Assembly (NCBI GenBank): GCA_016793165.1
Contig: JAEULA010000008.1
Span: forward strand, 310,001-374,000
Origin: Alphaproteobacteria bacterium
Lineage (GTDB): Bacteria > Pseudomonadota > Alphaproteobacteria > CACIAM-22H2
DNA: 64,000 nucleotides
Direction: 5' to 3'
A program made the position numbers and the translations under genes. A model generated the notes under the pieces. It searched no databases and was not told the DNA's origin. It saw nothing but the letters and a program-made list of their open reading frames with translations. Positions 44,363-53,009 of this stretch are shown here, piece after piece; within the stretch, counting starts at the first letter, position 1, and each line of letters starts with the position of its first letter.

Positions 44363-45018
44363 GCGGCCGCCTCGTGCTCGACGCGGTGTCCATCGCGCTT
44401 CGCGGCGAGGTGCTGATCGATCGCATGTCGCTCGCGGTCGAGCCCGGCGTCGTCGTGACCGTGATGGGGCCGAGCGGATCGGGGAAGTCGACCTTGCTCG
44501 CCTATCTGTGCGGGACACTCGATCCCGCATTCACGGCGAGCGGACACGCGCGCATCGGAGACGAGATCCTCGACGGCATGCCCGCGCATCGGCGACGCAT
44601 CGGCATCCTGTTCCAGGACGACATGCTCTTCCCGCATCTGTCGGTCGGCGAGAACCTCGCCTTCGGGCTTGCAGCGGCCGTGCGCGGGGCGGCGGCACGG
44701 CGCGAGGCGGTGGCGGCGGCGCTGACCGAGGCGGAGATGCCGGGCTTCGCCGATCGCGATCCCGCGACGCTGTCGGGCGGTCAGCGTTCGCGCGTCGCCC
44801 TGATGCGCACGTTGCTCGCGGCACCGCGCGCGCTCCTGCTGGACGAACCCTTCGGGAAGCTCGATGCCGCCCTTCGCGACCGCATCCGCCGCTTCGTGTT
44901 CGATCACGCGCGCCGGCGCGGCCTGCCCGTGCTGCTGGTGACCCACGACCCTGCCGATGCCGCTGCCGCGGCCGGCCCGGTGATTGCCTTGGCGGCCCGG
45001 AATGGGGACGAGCCGTGA
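44359..45018 (+). CDS. ABC transporter ATP-binding protein, YnjD-like
   Basis: A 219-residue compact ATPase. Walker A GPSGSGKS (about residues 35-42), Q-loop ILFQDDMLFPHLSV, signature LSGGQRSR, Walker B LLLDEPFGKLD and H-loop THDPADA are complete. GTG 44359 overlaps the permease stop, and its own stop overlaps the rhodanese start by four bases. The short length, with no C-terminal regulatory domain, and the FQDDMLFPHLSVGENL run match YnjD. Confidence 0.92.
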   Translation: MSGRLVLDAVSIALRGEVLIDRMSLAVEPGVVVTVMGPSGSGKSTLLAYLCGTLDPAFTASGHARIGDEILDGMPAHRRRIGILFQDDMLFPHLSVGENLAFGLAAAVRGAAARREAVAAALTEAEMPGFADRDPATLSGGQRSRVALMRTLLAAPRALLLDEPFGKLDAALRDRIRRFVFDHARRRGLPVLLVTHDPADAAAAAGPVIALAARNGDEP

Positions 45019-45470
45019 GATTCGACTTCGACCTTTCGGCACCCGATGCAACCCTTGCCGCCTGCGAGGCCGCGATCAGTGCGCAGATCGGCGCCGCGGA
45101 GATCACGACGGCAGAGTTGGCCCGGCGCCACGGGGAGGTCGCGCTCGTCGACTTGCGGACGAACGCGGAGCAGGTCGTGAGCATGATACCGGGGGCCGTC
45201 GCCGTTGCCGACGACGCGACACCCGACAGGGTCCGCCGGCTACTGGCGGGGCAGGGGCACGGCCAGTCGGACATCGTGATCTACTGTGCCGTCGGGCTCC
45301 GCAGCGCGCGGCTGGTGGCACGGTGGCGCGCCGGGGATGTCGCGGCCTATTCGCTGCGCGGCGGCATTTTTCGCTGGCGCCTCGAGGGGCGGCCGCTCGA
45401 CGGCCCGACGCCGCACGCAGTCCATCCCTTCGACGCGCGCTGGGGACGGCTGCTGGCGGCCGGCTGCTGA
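45015..45470 (+). CDS. Single-domain rhodanese sulfurtransferase at end of the YnjBCD operon
   Basis: A 151-residue cytoplasmic rhodanese domain. The catalytic Cys91 lies in the loop YCAVGLRSA, and VDLRTNAEQ and AYSLRGGIFRWRLEGRPL are the usual N- and C-terminal blocks. GTG 45015 overlaps the ATPase stop, so it is translationally coupled to the transporter. E. coli ynjBCD is likewise followed by a rhodanese gene, ynjE, but that is a longer multi-domain exported protein. The acceptor of its persulfide is unknown. Confidence 0.9.
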   Translation: MRFDFDLSAPDATLAACEAAISAQIGAAEITTAELARRHGEVALVDLRTNAEQVVSMIPGAVAVADDATPDRVRRLLAGQGHGQSDIVIYCAVGLRSARLVARWRAGDVAAYSLRGGIFRWRLEGRPLDGPTPHAVHPFDARWGRLLAAGC

Positions 45471-45679
45471 TGCCGCGCCCGAGCGTCGCCGCGCCGTCAT
45501 GCGCCCTCAACGATTCGTCAACCAAGACGGCCCTAACTTCGGCTCAGGAATGGTGCGGCGTCGCCCGCATCGCTCCGCGCGAAGAGACGGTGGGCCACGG
45601 ATGTACTGGCACCCGTCTTTTCCGCTCTTCCGTCGGGCCGGGCGGCGTCCTGTCGCACCATGGCCCGGGCCCGCGCCAA

Positions 45680-45716
45680 AGAAGAAGGGCCCGCCCGCGA
45701 CAGCGGACGAGCCCTT
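45680..45716 (-). terminator. Intrinsic terminator downstream of tRNA-Asn
   Basis: On the minus strand an interrupted hairpin, AAGGGC (45716-45711) pairing with GCCCTT (45690-45685) and an inner CCGC/GCGG pair, is followed by CTTCTTTGG. It lies ten bases past the tRNA 3' end. The 45471-45679 stretch before it has no gene I can support. Confidence 0.6.
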
Positions 45717-45725
45717 CGGGAAATT

Positions 45726-45800
45726 TGGCTCCCCGGGTCTGATTCGAACAGACGACCAGTCGGTTAACAGCCGACTGCTCTACCGCTGAGCTACCGGGGA
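45726..45800 (-). tRNA. tRNA-Asn (anticodon GTT)
   Basis: On the minus strand the acceptor TCCCCGG pairs with CCGGGGA, followed by G and encoded CCA. The D arm is TAGCTCAGCGGTAGAGCA, the anticodon loop CTGTTAA gives GTT, and the T arm has TGTTCGAATCA. Length is 75 bases with CCA. It is the likely substrate of AspRS plus GatCAB if no AsnRS exists. It sits 71 bases downstream of tRNA-Cys, with a possible own promoter (TTGGCT, 17 bases, TTATAA) in that gap. Confidence 0.97.
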
Positions 45801-45871
45801 TCAGGAAAGTGGGCCGGCTTATAACAACACATCCTGGCGGAAGCCAATCGTGTCGTGCCCCTCTTTTGGCG

Positions 45872-45946
45872 TGGAGGCCCGGGGCGGAATCGAACCGCCG
45901 CATAGGGGATTTGCAGTCCCCTGCATTACCACTTTGCTACCGGGCC
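45872..45946 (-). tRNA. tRNA-Cys (anticodon GCA)
   Basis: On the minus strand acceptor GGCCCGG pairs with CCGGGCC, followed by T (the U73 identity base of tRNA-Cys) and encoded CCA. The anticodon loop CTGCAAA gives GCA; the stem is GGGGA/TCCCC. The T arm has GGTTCGATTCC. Length is 75 bases with CCA. A clear promoter lies about 20 bases upstream. Confidence 0.97.
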
Positions 45947-45965
45947 CGGCGCAGAACGGCGGCGA

Positions 45966-45995
45966 GGTATACGGGCGCCACCCTTGGAGGGTCAA
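45966..45995 (-). promoter_or_regulatory. Promoter of tRNA-Cys (and perhaps tRNA-Asn)
   Basis: On the minus strand -35 TTGACC (45990-45995), an 18-base spacer and -10 TATACC (45966-45971). The tRNA begins at 45946, a normal leader length. Its direction is away from pcm, which starts at 46120. Confidence 0.6.
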
Positions 45996-46119
45996 TGGGA
46001 TCGGCGACCGGCGTCATGGCTCGCCCCCTGTCGGTCGGATCGGTTCCAGAATTGTTTCGACTCGGCCCCCAGGGTATATGTGCCGCTCCCCAAACGATTT
46101 TTCGGCAGTCTTTCCGCTC

Positions 46120-46776
46120 ATGAGCGACTTCGCCGCGCAACGCCTGAATATGGTTGAGAGCCAGCTTCGCACCAACAAGGTGACCGACGCCCGGCTGCTC
46201 AAGGCAATGTTCGAGATCCCCCGCGAGCGGTTCCTGCCGGAACGGCTCCGCGGGATCGCCTATGTCGACGAGGACATCGCCCTCGGCAACGGCCGCTACG
46301 TCATCGAGCCGATGGTGGCGGCGCGCCTGATCCAGGCGGCCCAGATCGCGCCCGACGACGTGACGCTCGAGATCGGCACCGGCACGGGCTACGTGACGGC
46401 GGTGCTGTCGCGCCTCGCGACCACCGTCCTGTCGGTCGAGTGCGATGCCGCGCTGGCGCGCGGTGCCACCGATGCGCTGGGAGGGCTCGGCTTCGACAAT
46501 GCGGTCGTGGTCGCCGGGGCGCTTCGCGACGGTCATCCCAAGCAGGCGCCCTATGACGTGATCGTCATCGCCGGCGCCGTGGACGAGATTCCCGAGGCTG
46601 TCCTGGGCCAGCTGGCCGAGGGCGGGCGCCTGGTAGCCGTGGTCGTCGGCGACGACGGTGTGGGGCGGGCCACGCTGGTGCAGCGTCGCTCCGGCGCGAC
46701 CTATGCGCGACCGCTCTTCGACGCCAATACGCCGCGGCTTCCGGGCTTCGAGCGCGCGGCGCAGTTCGCTTTCTGA
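46120..46776 (+). CDS. pcm: Protein-L-isoaspartate O-methyltransferase family protein
   Basis: A 218-residue SAM-dependent methyltransferase of the PCMT family, which repairs isoaspartyl residues. The N-terminal block MVESQLRTNKVTDARLLKAM and IPRERFLPE, the VIEPMVAARLIQA loop, and SAM motif I LEIGTGTGYVTAVL (about residues 79-92) are seen. ATG 46120 gives the common MSDFAAQRLNMVESQ start. It leads the conserved alphaproteobacterial pcm-rhodanese-tolC-popZ-valS series. Members in this context are annotated as Pcm, but their substrate is less well tested than that of the enterobacterial enzyme. Confidence 0.92.
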   Translation: MSDFAAQRLNMVESQLRTNKVTDARLLKAMFEIPRERFLPERLRGIAYVDEDIALGNGRYVIEPMVAARLIQAAQIAPDDVTLEIGTGTGYVTAVLSRLATTVLSVECDAALARGATDALGGLGFDNAVVVAGALRDGHPKQAPYDVIVIAGAVDEIPEAVLGQLAEGGRLVAVVVGDDGVGRATLVQRRSGATYARPLFDANTPRLPGFERAAQFAF

Positions 46777-46778
46777 GC

Positions 46779-47111
46779 ATGACCCGCGAGCTGCCGATCC
46801 AGATCGACGTGAACGAGCTTGCCCGGTGGCGGCGCGAGGGTGTCGCGCACGCCGTGCTCGACGTCCGCGAGCCATGGGAGACGGCGCTCTGCCTGATCGA
46901 GGGCAGCCTTGCGATCCCGTTGGGCGCGGTGCCCGGGGCGGCGGGCGATCTGCCGCGCGACGTTCCCCTGGTCGTCGTCTGCCACCATGGGATGCGCTCG
47001 ATGCAGGGCGTCGCGTGGCTTCGGCGCAACGGGCACGCGAATGCAGTCAACCTGGCCGGCGGCATCGACGCTTGGGCGAGACAAATCGAGCCGGCGATGG
47101 CGGTATACTGA
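46779..47111 (+). CDS. Rhodanese-like sulfurtransferase
   Basis: A 110-residue single rhodanese domain. Cys68 lies in the active loop VCHHGMRSM, VLDVREPWET is the N-terminal block and AVNLAGGIDAWAR the C-terminal one. Two bases separate it from pcm and four from tolC, so it is within that operon. The HHG loop is the GlpE/PspE-like type found beside pcm in many alphaproteobacteria. Its sulfur acceptor is unknown. Confidence 0.92.
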   Translation: MTRELPIQIDVNELARWRREGVAHAVLDVREPWETALCLIEGSLAIPLGAVPGAAGDLPRDVPLVVVCHHGMRSMQGVAWLRRNGHANAVNLAGGIDAWARQIEPAMAVY

Positions 47112-47115
47112 GAGT

Positions 47116-48540
47116 ATGGATGTTCCGATGATGTCGTACTTCCTTCAGCGCTCCGGCGCGTCGCGCGCCGTCCTGCTCGCCCTCATGCTGGGTGCGCCGA
47201 TCGCGGCGACCGGGCAGACGATCGAGGAGGCGCTGGCCAACGCCTACCGCAGCAATCCGCAGCTGCTCGCCGAGCGCGCGCGGTTGCGGGCTGCCGACGA
47301 AGGCGTGGCCCTCGCTTTGTCGAACTGGCGCCCCAACGTCTCGTTCTCCGGCGACATCGGCAAGGCGCGCGACTGGAACCGCACCGTGGATACGGTGACC
47401 GGCCGGAAGACCGAGAACGAGCGCGTGCGGACGCCGGCGACGGCATCGGCGACCGTGCGCCAGCCCCTCTACCGCGGCGGCCGGACCGTCGCGGAGACGA
47501 GCCGAGCCGAGAACACCGTCCAACGCGGACGCGCGCAGCTCCAGGTCGTCGAGCAGCAGGTGCTCCTCGATGCCGCGACGGCCTACACGAACCTCCTGCG
47601 CGATGCCGCGGTGCTCGACCTCAACGTCAACAACGAGCAGGTTCTCACCAGGCAGCTGACGGCGACGCGCGATCGCTTCCAGGTCGGCGAGGTTACGCGG
47701 ACCGACGTCGCGCAGGCCGAGGCGCGCGTCTCTCGCGCGCGCGCCGACCGCATCCAGGCCGAAGGCAATCTCACGTCGTCGCGGGCCAATTACCAGCGCA
47801 TCGTGGGCGAGGCGCCCGGCAAGCTGCAGCCGGCGCGCGTGCCCGGGCATCTGCCGACCTCCGAGGCGCAGGCGCTCAAGATGGCGGCCGACAATCCGAC
47901 GCTGATCTCGGCGATGTTCAACGAACGCGCGGCACAGGACACGATCGACGTGGTCGCGGGCGAACTGTTGCCGACGGTCAACCTCCAGGGCTCCCTGACC
48001 CGCGGCGAGGAGACGCAGACGCGCGGCTTCGATCGCGACACGGCGTCGGTCGGCGTGGTCGTCAGCGTCCCTCTCTACCAGCAGGGCGCCGTCGAGGCGC
48101 GCATCCGCGAAGCCAAGCAGACGCATGGCCAGCGCCGGATCGAGGTCGAGGACGCCAGGCGCCGCGCGATGGAGGACACGACGCGGTCGTGGGAGGCGTT
48201 GACGACGGCCCGGGCCCGGCTGCAGGCGATCAACAGCCAGATCCGCGCGGCGCAGGTCGCCTTGGACGGCGTGCAGCAGGAGGCGCGCGTTGGGTCGCGG
48301 ACGGTCCTCGACGTGCTCGACGCCGAGCAGGAGCTGCTCGATGCGAAGGTCAATCTCGTGCGCTCGCAGCGCGACGAGATCGTGGCGGCCTTCCAGCTCG
48401 CGGCGGCGACCGGACAGTTGACGGCGCAGAAGCTCGCGCTGCCCGTCGAGGTCTACGACCCGACGATCAACTACAACGAGACGCGTGGTCGCTGGTGGGG
48501 CACGAGCATCAACGCCGACGGCGAGCCGAAGCGGAAGTGA
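47116..48540 (+). CDS. tolC: TolC family outer-membrane efflux protein
   Basis: A 474-residue TolC-type outer-membrane channel for type I secretion and tripartite efflux. A signal peptide ends around ATGQT (about residue 34). The two OEP repeats follow: IEEALANAYRSNPQLLAERARLRAADE and, in the second half, long coiled-coil helices ending in QEARVGSRTVLDVLDAEQELLDA. ATG 47116 is used; ATGs at 47128 and 47131 are possible and equally in frame. No inner-membrane pump genes are nearby, so it may serve several transporters. Confidence 0.94.
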   Translation: MDVPMMSYFLQRSGASRAVLLALMLGAPIAATGQTIEEALANAYRSNPQLLAERARLRAADEGVALALSNWRPNVSFSGDIGKARDWNRTVDTVTGRKTENERVRTPATASATVRQPLYRGGRTVAETSRAENTVQRGRAQLQVVEQQVLLDAATAYTNLLRDAAVLDLNVNNEQVLTRQLTATRDRFQVGEVTRTDVAQAEARVSRARADRIQAEGNLTSSRANYQRIVGEAPGKLQPARVPGHLPTSEAQALKMAADNPTLISAMFNERAAQDTIDVVAGELLPTVNLQGSLTRGEETQTRGFDRDTASVGVVVSVPLYQQGAVEARIREAKQTHGQRRIEVEDARRRAMEDTTRSWEALTTARARLQAINSQIRAAQVALDGVQQEARVGSRTVLDVLDAEQELLDAKVNLVRSQRDEIVAAFQLAAATGQLTAQKLALPVEVYDPTINYNETRGRWWGTSINADGEPKRK

Positions 48541-48571
48541 CCGCCGAGCGCCGTTCACTGAGGACAATCGA

Positions 48572-49198
48572 ATGACAGACAACAAAGCGAAGCCGGCCGG
48601 CCAGGGCGAGCCCTCGATGGAGGAGATCCTCGCGTCGATCCGGCGGATCATTTCCGAGGATGGCGACGCCGCGAAGCCAGCCGCCAGCGCGCCGGCACCG
48701 ACGCCAGCACCGACGCCGGCACCTGCGCCGGCGCCGGTGGCGGCCCCGCAGGCCGTCGCGGCACCTGCACCGCAGCCGGCCCCGGCCCCGGTGCCGGATT
48801 CGTCCAACGATGTCCTTCTCCTGACCGAGGTCGTCGAGGACGACGTCAAGCCGGCGCCGGCGCCCGCACCGCCGCCGAAGCCGGCCGTGGTCGCGGCGCC
48901 TGCGGCGGAACCGCCCGCGCCAAGCCCGGCCGCGGCGTCCGACGATGCGATCGTATCGGCCAGCGTCGCCGCGGTGGCGACGGGGGCCCTGTCGAATCTC
49001 GTTTCGGCCAAGCGCCAGACGGAGCGCCCGATGAGCGACAACCCGATGCCGCTGGGCAATCCCGGCGCCACGCTCGAATCCATCGTCCGCGACGAGATCC
49101 GGCCGCTGCTTCGCGCCTGGCTCGACCAGAACCTTCCCGCGATGGTCGAACGCATGGTCCAGCGCGAGATCCAGCGCATTTCCCGAAATCTAGAGTGA
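48572..49198 (+). CDS. popZ: Polar organizing protein PopZ (DUF2497)
   Basis: A 208-residue PopZ. The N-terminal helix [20 protein letters not shown] (residues 14-33) recruits partners; the C-terminal helices [20 protein letters not shown] and [16 protein letters not shown] drive oligomerisation. Between them is a disordered, Pro/Ala-rich acidic linker of about 100 residues with many PAP units. PopZ assembles a network at the pole that anchors ParB-parS and cell-cycle proteins. ATG 48572 has GAGGA 7-8 bases upstream. It sits between tolC and valS as in other alphaproteobacteria. A 7-bp hairpin (49203-49224, CGGCGCC/GGCGCCG) without a U tract follows. Confidence 0.95.
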   Translation: MTDNKAKPAGQGEPSMEEILASIRRIISEDGDAAKPAASAPAPTPAPTPAPAPAPVAAPQAVAAPAPQPAPAPVPDSSNDVLLLTEVVEDDVKPAPAPAPPPKPAVVAAPAAEPPAPSPAAASDDAIVSASVAAVATGALSNLVSAKRQTERPMSDNPMPLGNPGATLESIVRDEIRPLLRAWLDQNLPAMVERMVQREIQRISRNLE

Positions 49199-49241
49199 CG
49201 ATGCCGGCGCCGTTTCGGGCGCCGCATCGCAGGTGGATCGC

Positions 49242-51965
49242 GTGACTTCGGCAACGACAAGCGGAGCGCCCCGACCCGGTGGTGCGCTCGACAAGACCTA
49301 TGACCCCGCGACGGCCGAGGCCCGCTGGGCGGCGCGCTGGGAGGAGGGAGGCGCCTTCGCCTGCGGGCAGAGCCAGGGCGCGCCCTACACGATCGTCATT
49401 CCGCCACCGAACGTCACGGGCAGCCTCCATATGGGGCACGCCCTCAACAACACGCTGCAGGACATCCTCGTGCGCTGGCGGCGCATGAAGGGCGACGACG
49501 TGTTGTGGCAGCCGGGCACCGACCATGCCGGCATCGCGACGCAGATGGTCGTCGAGCGCCAGCTCGCCGCCAAGGGCATCGCCCTGGCTCGGCCCGGCAC
49601 CGTCGCCGGCGGCAACGTCACCACCATCGGCCGCGACGACTTCCTCTCGAAGGTCTGGGAGTGGAAGGCCGAATCCGGCGGCACGATCACCCGCCAGCTG
49701 CGCCGGCTCGGCGCCTCCGTCGACTGGTCGCGCGAACGGTTCACGATGGATCCCGGCCTGTCGGCCGCCGTGCTCAAGGTGTTCGTCGAGCTCTACCGCA
49801 AGGGGCTGATCTACCGCGACGCGCGCCTGGTCAACTGGGACCCGAAGCTTCACACGGCCATCTCCGACCTCGAGGTCGAGCAGCGCGAGATCAAGGGCTC
49901 GCTCTGGCACATCCGCTATCCGATCGTCGGCGATCCGGACCGCTTCATCGTCGTGGCCACGACGCGACCGGAGACGATGCTCGGCGACACCGGCGTCGCC
50001 GTGCATCCCGACGACGAGAGATTCCGCGATCTCGTCGGCCGCGAGGCGCTGCTGCCGCTGGTCGGCCGCCGGATCCGCATCGTCGCCGATTCCTATTCCG
50101 ACCCCGAGAAGGGAACGGGCGCGGTCAAGATAACGCCGGCGCACGACTTCAACGACTTCGAGGTCGGCAAGCGCCACGATCTGGCGGCGATCAACGTGCT
50201 CACCGCCGACGCGCGCATCAGCGACGCCGCGCCCGAGGCCTATCGCGGGCTCGATCGCTTCGAGGCGCGCAAGCGCATCGTCGCGGACCTCGAGGCCCAG
50301 GGCTTTCTGGTCAAGGTCGAGCCGCACACGCACATGGTTCCCCACGGCGATCGCGGCGGCGTGCCGATCGAGCCGTGGCTCACGACGCAGTGGTACGTGG
50401 ACGCGAAGACCCTAGCCGAGCCGGCCATCGCGGCGGTCGAAAGCGGCAAGACCGTGTTCGTGCCGCAGAGCTGGGAGAAGACGTATTTCCACTGGATGCG
50501 CAACATCGAGCCGTGGTGCGTCTCGCGCCAGCTCTGGTGGGGCCATCAGGTGCCGGCATGGTACGGGCCCGACGGCCAGGTCTTCGTCGACTACGACGAG
50601 GCGGCCGCGGCGGCGCAGGCGCGGTCGCATTACGGCCGCGACGTCGCGCTGACGCGCGACCCCGACGTGCTGGACACGTGGTTCTCGTCGGCGCTGTGGC
50701 CGTTCTCGACGCTGGGCTGGCCCGAGCCGACGCCCCAGCTCGCCCGCTACTATCCGACGAACGTCCTCGTGACGGGGCTCGACATCATCTTCTTCTGGGT
50801 CGCCCGAATGATGATGATGGGCCTGCACTTCATGAAGGAGGTGCCCTTCCACACCGTCTACATCCATGCCCTCGTCCGCGACGAGAAGGGGCAGAAGATG
50901 TCGAAGTCGAAGGGCAACGTGATCGATCCGCTCGCCCTCATCGACAAGTTCGGCGCCGATGCGCTGCGCTTCACGCTCACGGCGATGGCGGCCCAGGGCC
51001 GCGACGTCAAGCTGTCCGAGAGCCGGGTCGAGGGCTACAGGAACTTCGCGACCAAGCTTTGGAACGCCGCGCGCTACGCCGAGATGAACGCCTGCCGCCC
51101 GCCGGCCGCCTTCGATCCGAACTGGGCGAAGCTGACGGTCAATCGCTGGGTACTCGGCGAGCTCGCGCTGACGGTCCGCGCGATCGAGGCCGCGCTCGAG
51201 GGATTCCGGTTCAACGACGCCGCCGGCGCCGCCTACCAGTTCGTCTGGGGCTCGTTCTGCGACTGGTACCTGGAGTTCACGAAGCCGGTCCTCACCGGCG
51301 AGGACGGGCCGGCCAAGGCCGAGACCCAGGCGGTCGGCGGCTACGTCCTGCGCGAGATCCTCAAGCTGCTGCATCCGATGATGCCTTTCATCACGGAGGA
51401 GCTGTGGGACAAGCTCGGTTTCGGCGACGGCCGCATGCTGGTCGTGACGGCCTGGCCGGAGGCCGCCGCGCTGCCGACCGACGCAGCGGCCAAGGACGAG
51501 ATGGACTGGATCGTCCGCGCGATCTCGGAGCTGCGCACCCTGCGCGCCGAGATGAACGTCCCGGTCGCGGCACGCCTCAAGCTGGGCGTGCGCGAGGCGT
51601 CGCCGGGGGCGATCGACCGCATCCGGCGCCACGAGGCGTCGCTGCGATCGCTTGCGCGCGTCGAGTCGATCGATATCGATCCGCCGAGCGCCGGGGGCGG
51701 CGTGGCGCAGCTCGCCCTGCCGGATGCGACCCTGGTCGTCCCGCTGGCCGGCCTGATCGATCCGGCCGCCGAGCGCTCGCGGTTGGGCAAGGAGATCGCT
51801 CGCCAGGAGGGCGAGATCGGCAAGATCGACCGCAAGCTCGGCAACCCGGATTTCCTGGCCAAGGCCGATCCGGTCGTGGTCGAGGAGCAGCGCGATCGCA
51901 GGGCCGAGGCTGCGGCCGCGAAGCAGCGCCTCGAGGCCGCGCTGTCTCGCCTGTCGGGCATGTAA
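49242..51965 (+). CDS. valS: Valyl-tRNA synthetase
   Basis: A 907-residue class Ia synthetase. The HIGH-type motif is [15 protein letters not shown] and KMSKS is [12 protein letters not shown]. The CP1 editing domain ([19 protein letters not shown]) hydrolyses Thr-tRNA(Val). The C-terminal coiled-coil arm ([22 protein letters not shown]) contacts tRNA. GTG 49242 is preferred because AGGTGG lies five bases upstream; GTG 49233 inside that element would add three residues. It is the last gene of the pcm-tolC-popZ series, followed seven bases on by the cytidine deaminase. Confidence 0.97.
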   Translation: MTSATTSGAPRPGGALDKTYDPATAEARWAARWEEGGAFACGQSQGAPYTIVIPPPNVTGSLHMGHALNNTLQDILVRWRRMKGDDVLWQPGTDHAGIATQMVVERQLAAKGIALARPGTVAGGNVTTIGRDDFLSKVWEWKAESGGTITRQLRRLGASVDWSRERFTMDPGLSAAVLKVFVELYRKGLIYRDARLVNWDPKLHTAISDLEVEQREIKGSLWHIRYPIVGDPDRFIVVATTRPETMLGDTGVAVHPDDERFRDLVGREALLPLVGRRIRIVADSYSDPEKGTGAVKITPAHDFNDFEVGKRHDLAAINVLTADARISDAAPEAYRGLDRFEARKRIVADLEAQGFLVKVEPHTHMVPHGDRGGVPIEPWLTTQWYVDAKTLAEPAIAAVESGKTVFVPQSWEKTYFHWMRNIEPWCVSRQLWWGHQVPAWYGPDGQVFVDYDEAAAAAQARSHYGRDVALTRDPDVLDTWFSSALWPFSTLGWPEPTPQLARYYPTNVLVTGLDIIFFWVARMMMMGLHFMKEVPFHTVYIHALVRDEKGQKMSKSKGNVIDPLALIDKFGADALRFTLTAMAAQGRDVKLSESRVEGYRNFATKLWNAARYAEMNACRPPAAFDPNWAKLTVNRWVLGELALTVRAIEAALEGFRFNDAAGAAYQFVWGSFCDWYLEFTKPVLTGEDGPAKAETQAVGGYVLREILKLLHPMMPFITEELWDKLGFGDGRMLVVTAWPEAAALPTDAAAKDEMDWIVRAISELRTLRAEMNVPVAARLKLGVREASPGAIDRIRRHEASLRSLARVESIDIDPPSAGGGVAQLALPDATLVVPLAGLIDPAAERSRLGKEIARQEGEIGKIDRKLGNPDFLAKADPVVVEEQRDRRAEAAAAKQRLEAALSRLSGM

Positions 51966-51972
51966 GGCGCTC

Positions 51973-52422
51973 GTGCCGGTCGACCGCGACCTCACGCCGG
52001 AGGATCTCGCGCTGATCGAGGCGGCGCGCGATGCCATCAGGGCGCGCTACCGGGAGAACCGCCACCATATCGGCTGCGCCCTGCGAACCCGTTCGGGGCG
52101 CGTGCACACCGCCGTGCATCTAGACACCTATGTCGGCCGCGCGTCGGTCTGCGCCGAGGCGATCGCCGTGGGCCGGGCGATGTCCGACGGGGACGGCGAT
52201 ATCGTATCGATCGTCTCGGTCCGCCATCCGCGGCCGCGCGAAGCAAGCCAGGAGATCCCCGTCGTCAGTCCCTGCGGCATCTGCCGCGAGATGCTGGCCG
52301 ACTTTGCGCGGGACAGCATCGTCATCGTGCCGGTCGACGACGGGCGCGCCGTCGGCAAGGTCGCGATCCGTGAACTGCTGCCGAACAAGTACGAGCGCAT
52401 CGTCGACCGTCCGCGCATCTGA
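51973..52422 (+). CDS. cdd: Cytidine deaminase family protein
   Basis: A 149-residue zinc deaminase of the tetrameric CDA/blasticidin-S deaminase type. Zinc ligands and the catalytic Glu are C60 and E62 in VCAEAIAVG and C101/C104 in SPCGICREML. The start is GTG 51973, seven bases after valS, suggesting shared transcription. Lack of the usual nucleoside-binding FNxE-type strand in its common form (it reads HLDTYVGRAS) leaves the natural substrate open: cytidine, another nucleoside, or an aminonucleoside antibiotic. Confidence 0.88.
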   Translation: MPVDRDLTPEDLALIEAARDAIRARYRENRHHIGCALRTRSGRVHTAVHLDTYVGRASVCAEAIAVGRAMSDGDGDIVSIVSVRHPRPREASQEIPVVSPCGICREMLADFARDSIVIVPVDDGRAVGKVAIRELLPNKYERIVDRPRI

Positions 52423-52647
52423 GGGCTCGTGTCCGACCTGACGGGGCAGGGAACGCGGGTGACCTGTCACATGCCGCGACCGTTAAGCGGGCGCTAACGG
52501 ACGTCGGCCGCATGTCGGCGAAGCCGTCGGTGGCACGACCAGGATTACGTCGAATTCATTCGCCGGCCACCGTCCGGTAAGCGCGACTCCGGCATCCTCT
52601 CAACATGCGGCGAGTGGCGCCGCGACCAACCAACGGAGTTGACGCTG

Positions 52648-52839
52648 ATGTTCATTCGCAAGCTCGCCATCATCCCCGCCGCCCTGATCGCCCTTGGCCT
52701 GACGGTCGGCGTGCCGAGCGAGTCGTTCGCCCAGAGCAACAAGCCGGCGGCGACGAAGAAGGCCAAGAAGAAGGCCGGCAAGAAGTCGAAGAAGGCCAAG
52801 AAGGCCGCGGACGCCGCTCAGCTGCGCACCTTCGCCTGA
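52648..52839 (+). CDS. Small secreted Lys-rich protein
   Basis: A 63-residue protein. Residues 1-28 are a standard Sec signal peptide (basic start MFIRK, hydrophobic IIPAALIALGLTVG, cleavage after SFA). The mature ~34 residues are extremely basic: repeats of KKAKKKAGKKSKKAKKAA. ATG 52648 is chosen because ACGGAG lies nine bases upstream; TTG 52639 is too close to it. It has a strong terminator right after it. I do not know its family; a role in binding LPS, peptidoglycan or other polyanions in the periplasm is only a guess. The 225-base gap before it holds an inverted repeat (52481-52501). Confidence 0.75.
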   Translation: MFIRKLAIIPAALIALGLTVGVPSESFAQSNKPAATKKAKKKAGKKSKKAKKAADAAQLRTFA

Positions 52840-52876
52840 GCACCGCCTCACCGGGCCCACGGGCCCCGTGACAGAG

Positions 52877-52902
52877 GGCCCGCAGCGGAAACGCTGCGGG
52901 CC
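52877..52902 (+). terminator. Intrinsic terminator after the small Lys-rich gene
   Basis: A perfect 11-bp stem GGCCCGCAGCG / CGCTGCGGGCC closed by a GAAA tetraloop, 37 bases after the stop codon, followed by TTCGGCATTT. It also separates this gene from the convergent MFS gene. Confidence 0.75.
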
Positions 52903-53009
52903 TTCGGCATTTCCGGGACCGGCAGCATCGATGGCGTCCCGGGCGATCGCTCGACCAGTCGCTTTGCCGCGCCGGGCCGGCAGCCGAACGGGATGCAAAC
53001 GGCGGTGGC

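Noticed and set aside
45471..45679. Possible small gene between the rhodanese and tRNA-Asn
   Set aside because: Frames are short, lack ribosome binding sites and show no coding pattern; they extend over the tRNA terminator.
52481..52501. Inverted repeat CCGTTA...TAACGG after the cytidine deaminase, also a near match to a CtrA box
   Set aside because: The stem is only 6 bp with no U tract, and the CtrA match has a mismatch; not strong enough for a feature of its own.
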